NCBI GenBank assembly: GCA_965368585.1
Contig: CBDUNM010000157.1
Span: forward strand, 1-11,591
Length of the DNA: 11,591 nucleotides
Direction: 5' to 3'
Source of the DNA: JARRQB01 sp965368585
GTDB lineage: Bacteria; Pseudomonadota; Gammaproteobacteria; Chromatiales; Chromatiaceae
In this document: one piece after another, positions 7,201 through 11,591 of the stretch
Layout: each line of letters starts with the position of its first letter
How positions within the stretch are numbered: the stretch's first letter is position 1
The notes under the pieces: generated by a model
Database searches by the model: none
What the model was told of the DNA's origin: nothing
What the model saw: the letters and a program-made list of their open reading frames with translations, nothing else
Translations under genes and position numbers: made by a program

Positions 7201-9860
7201 ATGCGGCTATCGATAGCGCCGGTGACGGCGATTGGCTGGAAGAAACCGCCGAGTGGCTGGAATCGCTCGACGATGTGATTCGCACCCACGGCGTGGACCG
7301 CACCCGGGAGCTGTTGGCGCGGCTGCAGCACCAGGCGCGCCAGCACGGCATCGACACCGACGGCCCCTGGTTCAACACGCCCTATCGCAACACCATCCCC
7401 TTGGATCGGCAACCGGCTTACCCGGGCGACATCGACCTGGAAACGCGCATCGAAAACATCATCCGCTGGAACGCCATGGCCATGGTGTTGCGGGCAAACG
7501 ACCGCGGCACCGGCGTCGGCGGGCACATCGCCACCTATGCGTCGGCGGCGACCTTGCTCGAGGTGGGCTTCAACCATTTCTTCCGCGCCCGCAGCGCCAC
7601 TTACGGCGGTGACATGGTGACCGTGCAGGCGCACGCCGCACCCGGGGTGTACGCACGGGCCTTTCTCGAAGGCCGCCTCACTCGTCGCCAGCTGGAGAAC
7701 TTTCGGCGCGAACTGCAGGACGGCGGCGGACTGAGCTCCTATCCCCACCCGTGCCGGATGCCCGACTTCTGGCAACAACCCAGCGCATCGATGGGCTTGT
7801 CGACCGCCAGTTCCATCTACCAGGCACGGTTCGCCAAGTATCTGCAGAACCGCGGGCTGAAGCCGGACAACGGCGGCAAGGTCTGGACGTTTATCGGCGA
7901 CGGCGAGGCCGACGAACCGGAAGTCCTGGGCACCATGGCCGTGGCGGCACGCGAACGACTCGACAACCTGGTGCTGGTGGTCAACTGCAATCTGCAGCGC
8001 CTGGACGGCCCGGTGCGCGGCAACGGCAAAATCATTCAGGAACTGGAGCGCGGCTACCGCGGCGCCGGCTGGCACGTGATCAAGGTGATCTGGGGCAGCG
8101 AGTGGGATCCGTTGTTGCAACGCGACCACGACGGCGCCCTGCAGGCGCGTATGGATGCCGTGCGCGACGGCGACTATCAGCTGTATTCCGTATCCTCGGG
8201 CGCCGAGGTGCGCGCGCACTGGGTCAACGGCAACCCTGCCCTTGAAACGCTGATGCGCCCGCTGACCGACGAAGAGGTGCGCTGCATCAAACGCGGCGGC
8301 CACGACCATAAAAAGATCTACGCGGCCTTCGCGGAGGCCTTGTCGGTGACCGGCAAACCGACCGTCATACTGGCGAAGACCATCAAGGGCTACGGCATGG
8401 GCCAGGGCGCGGAAGGCCGCAATACGGCGCACCAAAAGAAGCAGATGAGCGACGCGGAGCGGCTCGCCTGTGCACGGACGATGGGTATTCCGCTGGATGA
8501 CGACGCCGTGGCGGCGGCCGAGTTCTACCGGCCCGAAGCCGACAGCCCGGAGCTGCAATACCTGCAACGCCAGCGCGACCGGTTGAACGGTTACCTGCCG
8601 AGTCGGGACGACCGCTTTAAGGCACTGCCGGCGCCGCAAGCGGCCAGTTTTCAAGGGCTGCTCGAGGGTGGCGGCAGCCATGCCTCGTCGACGACGATGG
8701 CGCTGATACGGTTGCTGGCGCGACTGCTGAAGGACGAGCACATCGGCCGCTACATCGTGCCTATCGTCCCCGACGAGGCGCGTACCTTCGGCATGGACAC
8801 GCTGTTTCGCAACGCCGGCATCTATTCACCCGAAGGACAGCTGTATCAGCCGGTGGATGCCGGCAGCCTGCTCTATTACAAGGAGGCCAGAGACGGCCAG
8901 ATCCTGCAGGAAGGCATCTGTGAGACCGGCGCCATGGCGTCCTTCATGGCTGCGGGTACGGCATATGCCCATCACGGCGTACCGACCATACCGTTTTACG
9001 TCTTTTACTCGATGTTCGGATTCCAGCGCGTCGGCGACATGATCTGGGCCTGCGGCGACGCGCTGTGCAAAGGCTTTCTGTTCGGCGGCACCGCAGGCCG
9101 CACCACGCTCAACGGCGAAGGCGTGCAGCACCAGGACGGCCATTCGCACATCCTGGCCTCGACGGTGCCGAATCTGATCAGTTACGATCCCGCCTTTGCC
9201 TACGAACTGGCCGTCGTGGTCCGTGACGGCATTCGTCGCATGTATCGACAGGGCGAGAACATTTTCTACTACCTGACGGTCTACAACGAAACCTACCCGA
9301 TGCCTGCCATGCCCGACGGCGTGGAGGAACGCATCCTGCGCGGCCTGTATTGTTTCCGGCGCGCTACCCGGCACGACAATAAGGCGCACGCTCACCTGTT
9401 GGGCAGCGGCGCTTTGATGGGAGAGACGTTGCGCGCGCAGGCGCTGCTGCAAACCGCCGGGATCAGTGCCGATGTCTGGAGCGTCACCAGCTACAACGAA
9501 CTGCAGCGCGATGCCCTGCGCACGGAGCAATACAATCGCGACCATCCCGACGCCGCACCGCAACGGCCCTACCTCTGCCACGCCCTGGCCGAGGAAAGCG
9601 GCGTGTTCATCGCCGCCAGCGACTACATGAAAGCGCTGCCGCAAACGATCGCCAGTTGGATGCCTTGCCCTTACCGCGTGTTGGGTACCGATGGCTACGG
9701 CCTCAGCGAAAGCCGCGCGGCGCTGCGCGCACACTTCCAGGTCGATGCCCGCCATATCGCGCTCGCCGCCATCCACCTGCTGGCGCAACAGCAGCTACTC
9801 GCGCCGGGCGCGGCGCAGCGGGCGCGACGGTCTATCAATGAAGATGAGAAAGCCGCGTAG
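7197..9860 (+). CDS. mdeB: AceE-type homodimeric 2-oxoacid dehydrogenase E1, probably for 2-oxobutanoate
   Basis: This is a thiamine-diphosphate-dependent E1 of the homodimeric pyruvate dehydrogenase type. At 887 residues it has the same length as E. coli AceE and resembles it throughout. TPP/Mg motif: GDGEADE (234-240) through VNCNLQRLDGPV (around 263-273). Active-site residues equivalent to E. coli His407 (H412 in TAHQ) and Glu571 (E576 in EGICETGA) are present, as are the GEGVQHQDGHSH histidines (641-651). The site differs locally from AceE: CETGAM replaces NELGAG. The ATG at 7197 overlaps the mdeA stop (ATGA), with GGGAGG upstream. No E2 or E3 gene follows, so it would use subunits of the main complex. 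P. putida MdeB, the partner of MdeA, is reported to prefer 2-oxobutanoate, and the same role is inferred here: propionyl-CoA formation from methionine carbon. A plain second pyruvate dehydrogenase E1 cannot be excluded. No convincing terminator follows. Confidence 0.9.
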   Translation: MNAAIDSAGDGDWLEETAEWLESLDDVIRTHGVDRTRELLARLQHQARQHGIDTDGPWFNTPYRNTIPLDRQPAYPGDIDLETRIENIIRWNAMAMVLRANDRGTGVGGHIATYASAATLLEVGFNHFFRARSATYGGDMVTVQAHAAPGVYARAFLEGRLTRRQLENFRRELQDGGGLSSYPHPCRMPDFWQQPSASMGLSTASSIYQARFAKYLQNRGLKPDNGGKVWTFIGDGEADEPEVLGTMAVAARERLDNLVLVVNCNLQRLDGPVRGNGKIIQELERGYRGAGWHVIKVIWGSEWDPLLQRDHDGALQARMDAVRDGDYQLYSVSSGAEVRAHWVNGNPALETLMRPLTDEEVRCIKRGGHDHKKIYAAFAEALSVTGKPTVILAKTIKGYGMGQGAEGRNTAHQKKQMSDAERLACARTMGIPLDDDAVAAAEFYRPEADSPELQYLQRQRDRLNGYLPSRDDRFKALPAPQAASFQGLLEGGGSHASSTTMALIRLLARLLKDEHIGRYIVPIVPDEARTFGMDTLFRNAGIYSPEGQLYQPVDAGSLLYYKEARDGQILQEGICETGAMASFMAAGTAYAHHGVPTIPFYVFYSMFGFQRVGDMIWACGDALCKGFLFGGTAGRTTLNGEGVQHQDGHSHILASTVPNLISYDPAFAYELAVVVRDGIRRMYRQGENIFYYLTVYNETYPMPAMPDGVEERILRGLYCFRRATRHDNKAHAHLLGSGALMGETLRAQALLQTAGISADVWSVTSYNELQRDALRTEQYNRDHPDAAPQRPYLCHALAEESGVFIAASDYMKALPQTIASWMPCPYRVLGTDGYGLSESRAALRAHFQVDARHIALAAIHLLAQQQLLAPGAAQRARRSINEDEKAA

Positions 9861-9974
9861 GGATCTCGATCCTCTCCGGTTCCGCCGATAACTAATTCCA
9901 TCGACATGTGGGAATACTGACAATGGCTGCGCACGGCCAGCCCCAAAGTTTCAGCAGGAAAAAGGGCACCGGCA

Positions 9975-9998
9975 GGCCGCTCGAGCGAAGCGTTAGGG
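9975..9998 (-). repeat. Left half of an attC-like site, overlapping a stop codon
   Basis: On the minus strand CCCTAAC (9998-9992) is followed by GCTTCG and CTCGAGCGG, the layout of an R''-spacer-L'' left simple site of attC. The TAA inside the core is the stop codon of the oxidoreductase gene, as often seen in cassettes. I found no matching right half (GTTRRRY) in the following 100 bp, so the site looks truncated at the end of the array. Confidence 0.4.
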
Positions 9999-10928
9999 CT
10001 GACCTACGTACAGCGCGATCTTGCCCACGGCCCGTCCCGATTGACTGAGAGCGTGGGCTTGAGCGATGTCTTCAAGAGAAAACTCTGCGCCGACAATCGG
10101 TCGTAGCGACCCTGTGTCCACACGTTGCGCGAGTTGCGCCAAAATTTCGGCATTCGGCTCAATGAAGACAAATGCGCTACGTACGCCGAGCGCCAGTGCA
10201 CGCTCTTCGGGCGGCGGGCTAATGATTGAAACAAGGATGCCGCCGGGCTTGAGGACGGACCAGGAAGCGTCTTGAACCTTCCCGCCAACCGTATCGAAGA
10301 CTACGTCGACGTCCTTCACCGCCACTTCGAACGGTTGCGCTCGATAGTCTATAACTTCGTCTGCACCCAGGGACTTCACGAAGGCGACGTTTCGCCCCGA
10401 GGTGGTGGCAAATACATACGCCCCGCATGATTTCGCCAACTGAATCGCGAGAGAGCCCACCCCACCAGAGCCCGCATGAATCAAAACCCGCTGTCTGGCG
10501 GTGAGCTTTGCCGCCGTGAAAAGGGCCTCCCACGCGGTTATTCCCGCTAACGGCAATGAGGCGGCCTCGACATGAGAAACCGTCTTTGGCTTATGCGCGA
10601 GTTCATCCTCCCGGACCGCCACATACTCCGCATACGTCCCGTTGCGGGTGATATCGGGGCGAGAAAACACGGCGTCACCGACGTTGAATCGGGAAACATC
10701 CGCGCCAACGGCTTCCACCACACCGGAAACATCCCAACCAAGAGTGAGCGGGAATGCGTAGGAAATAATCTCCCTCAGATAACCCTCCCTGATCTTCCAG
10801 TCCACCGGATTAACCGATGCAGCCACCACCCGAACCAGTACATCGTTTGCCGCAATACTGGGCCGGGGTGCGTCTTCGTAAGCTAAGACGCCTGCATTGC
10901 CGTATGCATGGATTCTGACAGCTTTCAT
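9993..10928 (-). CDS. Zinc-free NADP-dependent quinone oxidoreductase (MDR superfamily)
   Basis: This is a cytosolic medium-chain dehydrogenase/reductase of the quinone oxidoreductase/zeta-crystallin type, 311 residues. It probably reduces quinones or enone/aldehyde compounds with NADPH. A GroES-like N-terminal domain (about 28-110; SVNPVDWKIREG, GWDVSGVVEAVG) is followed by a Rossmann domain. Its dinucleotide loop is HAGSGGVGSLAIQLAK (151-166), then SLGADEVIDY and VFDTVGG. The Cys/His/Glu ligands for catalytic and structural zinc of alcohol dehydrogenases are missing, as expected for this branch. The ATG at 10928 is preceded by CGGAG and only 16 nt from the preceding attC-like repeat, as in integron cassettes. 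The stop lies inside the next attC-like half site. The gene is AT-richer than mdeB and convergent with it. The true substrate is unknown. Confidence 0.9.
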   Translation of the reverse strand: MKAVRIHAYGNAGVLAYEDAPRPSIAANDVLVRVVAASVNPVDWKIREGYLREIISYAFPLTLGWDVSGVVEAVGADVSRFNVGDAVFSRPDITRNGTYAEYVAVREDELAHKPKTVSHVEAASLPLAGITAWEALFTAAKLTARQRVLIHAGSGGVGSLAIQLAKSCGAYVFATTSGRNVAFVKSLGADEVIDYRAQPFEVAVKDVDVVFDTVGGKVQDASWSVLKPGGILVSIISPPPEERALALGVRSAFVFIEPNAEILAQLAQRVDTGSLRPIVGAEFSLEDIAQAHALSQSGRAVGKIALYVGQP

Positions 10929-10943
10929 ATGATTCTCCGTAGT

Positions 10944-11012
10944 GCCCTGACGCTTGCATTCAGGTACAGGCTGTACGCGCAGCGGGCTCTGGCCTGCAAC
11001 GCGATGTAGGGT
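10944..11012 (-). repeat. attC-like imperfect inverted repeat between two single genes
   Basis: On the minus strand ACCCTAC (11012-11006, compare RYYYAAC) is followed by ATCGCG and TTGCAGG. A roughly 27-bp centre follows, then CCTGAATGCAAGC and GTCAGGG (10951-10945, compare GTTRRRY). The two arms pair imperfectly with unpaired bases, as in attC, and the 69-bp length is usual. The cores deviate at one and two positions. It begins 6 bp after the stop of the SnoaL-like gene and ends 16 bp before the oxidoreductase start. Confidence 0.4.
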
Positions 11013-11018
11013 GCGAAT

Positions 11019-11402
11019 TCAATACATTGGATTGCCGTTCTTAGTTTCAATGGGCACTTCTTGAATGGCATCCCAATGCTCGATGATCTTTCCTGTCGCA
11101 TCGAATCGGAAAAAATCCATCGTTACGTATTCTTTATTGTCTGGCCATGTCTGATGAGTGTGCAAGGCGACCAAATCTCCCTCGGCGACCGCACGCACGA
11201 ACTCGATCTCCTTGTTTGGGTATTGCTCCGTCATCTGAGTAAAATAGTCAATGAACGCCTGCTTTCCGTTCCCTACAAACGGATTGTGTTGAATATATTC
11301 AGCACCCGAGTACATTTCGACAGCCTTGGCGGGATCACCCAAATACGCTGTGCGGTAGAAGGCAATGGCATTCTGTTTATTAGCTTCCAGGTTTTCCTGC
11401 AT
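11019..11402 (-). CDS. SnoaL-like/NTF2-fold protein
   Basis: This is a small alpha+beta-barrel protein of 127 residues, resembling the 'SnoaL-like aldol condensation-catalyzing enzyme' group (COG4922, from memory). Typical features are the N-terminal helix NAIAFYRTAYLGDPAKAVEMY and the EYIQHNPFVGNG segment. A central helix IDYFTQMTEQYP follows, then strands AEGDLVALHTHQ and TMDFFRFDATGKIIEHWDAIQEVP. The members I know are mostly uncharacterised; the specific reaction cannot be read from the sequence. The ATG at 11402 is chosen because GGAG lies 7 nt upstream; a GTG at 11441 would run into the attC-like repeat. The gene has clearly lower G+C than the chromosomal genes to the left and stands alone between two inverted repeats, suggesting a transferred cassette. 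It could be cytosolic; no signal peptide is visible. Confidence 0.87.
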   Translation of the reverse strand: MQENLEANKQNAIAFYRTAYLGDPAKAVEMYSGAEYIQHNPFVGNGKQAFIDYFTQMTEQYPNKEIEFVRAVAEGDLVALHTHQTWPDNKEYVTMDFFRFDATGKIIEHWDAIQEVPIETKNGNPMY

Positions 11403-11432
11403 GTCGGCACTCCGGTGGGTTGTTGCGCATCT

Positions 11433-11531
11433 GCTGAACACCTAGTCTGAACCCTTCACGCACGATCTTGCCCCGCGCGGAGCAGCAGTGCTGCGGAGCG
11501 TCCGCGCGAGCGGCAGCGACAGGTGTTAGTA
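11433..11531 (-). repeat. 99-bp attC-like structured inverted repeat
   Basis: Outer arms (plus-strand coordinates) are AACACCT (11437-11443) paired with AGGTGTT (11521-11527), then, after one unpaired A, GTC with GAC. Such a bulged base is typical of folded attC. Inner arms CGCGCGGA (11474-11481) and TCCGCGCG (11501-11508) enclose a GCAGC/GCTGC stem-loop (11482-11494). Minus-strand cores are TACTAAC (11531-11525) and GTTCAGC (11439-11433), near RYYYAAC and GTTRRRY. No T-run follows, which speaks against a simple terminator. Confidence 0.42.
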
Positions 11532-11538
11532 TTTTGCA

Positions 11539-11591
11539 CTATGTCAATTCATACTCGAACTCGTAAAAGTGCTGGCCATCTTCAATGGTGA
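11539..11591 (-). CDS. C-terminal tail of an unidentified gene, cut by the right window edge
   Basis: A minus-strand frame enters from the right edge, reads TIEDGQHFYEFEYELT and stops with TAG at 11539-11541. The stop is 8 bp before the attC-like repeat, the place expected for the end of a cassette gene. Sixteen residues are too few to name a family, and a chance open frame cannot be excluded. Confidence 0.4.
   Translation of the reverse strand, partial: TIEDGQHFYEFEYELT

Larger units (their letters stand above)
9975..11591 (-). mobile_element. Possible distal end of an integron gene-cassette array
   Basis: This block holds three minus-strand genes, each alone, each with a very short leader and each followed by an imperfect inverted repeat or half-repeat like an attC site. 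G+C is visibly lower than in the rest of the window: five 60-base lines of the SnoaL-like gene hold 24 to 36 G+C, against 44 in one line of mdeA. The functions (oxidoreductase, NTF2-fold protein) have no link to mdeAB. The integrase and attI would lie beyond the right edge. The attC cores are degenerate, so this is a hypothesis. Confidence 0.4.

Noticed and set aside
7053..8741. Minus-strand open frame (562 codons) opposite mdeA/mdeB
   Set aside because: An antisense shadow of the well-conserved AceE-type gene, with no recognisable family pattern. The same holds for 8826-9788.
9861..9892. Possible terminator after mdeB (GGATC-TC-GATCC)
   Set aside because: The stem is only 5 bp with a 2-nt loop and no T-run follows.
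9958..9980. T-rich run on the minus strand after the oxidoreductase gene as a terminator
   Set aside because: GGCC-rich sequence precedes a run of five T, but I could not form more than a 4-bp stem with an unrealistically short loop.

Overview
The window looks like chromosomal DNA of a GC-rich Gammaproteobacterium. CbpA, TyrR-family and AceE-type proteins resemble E. coli and Pseudomonas homologues, codons are strongly G/C-biased, and a sigma54-type promoter is present. I cannot name the genus. No tRNA, rRNA, CRISPR array or insertion sequence was seen.

Layout. (1) 1-921, minus: cbpA, a J-domain co-chaperone, cut by the left edge. (2) 1032-4088, minus: a three-gene ABC importer of the PhnD/PhnC/PhnE type, in the order binding protein, ATPase, permease. 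The genes overlap or are tightly spaced, none starts with ATG, and the permease is two PhnE-like halves fused in one chain. The binding protein resembles a PhnD-like subfamily that I recall being named 'putative selenate' binding protein. (3) 4211-5731, minus: a TyrR/PhhR-family regulator (ACT, PAS, sigma54 AAA+ and TyrR-type helix-turn-helix). (4) 5732-5970: the divergent control region, with three TyrR-box-like palindromes, an A/T-rich stretch and a -24/-12 sigma54 promoter. (5) 5971-9860, plus: an overlapping operon of methionine gamma-lyase (mdeA) and a homodimeric AceE-type E1 (mdeB). (6) 9975-11591, minus: a lower-GC block of single genes (zinc-free quinone oxidoreductase, SnoaL/NTF2-like protein, tail of a third gene), each followed by an imperfect inverted repeat resembling an integron attC site. 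This suggests the distal end of a gene-cassette array.

How the parts fit. MdeA should split L-methionine (or selenomethionine) into 2-oxobutanoate, ammonia and methanethiol (or methylselenol). MdeB should feed 2-oxobutanoate towards propionyl-CoA using E2/E3 subunits encoded elsewhere. The divergent regulator keeps a GAFTGA-type sigma54-contact loop, which E. coli TyrR lacks, and a recognition helix very like that of E. coli TyrR. Together with the matching boxes and sigma54 promoter, this gives a self-consistent model: the regulator activates mdeAB from about 100 bp upstream and represses itself at a box touching its own start. In the P. putida mde system the known regulator is of the Lrp type, so the wiring differs. 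This switch and the attC-like block are the two most interesting parts of the window. The importer may belong to the same sulfur/selenium theme, but that is speculation.
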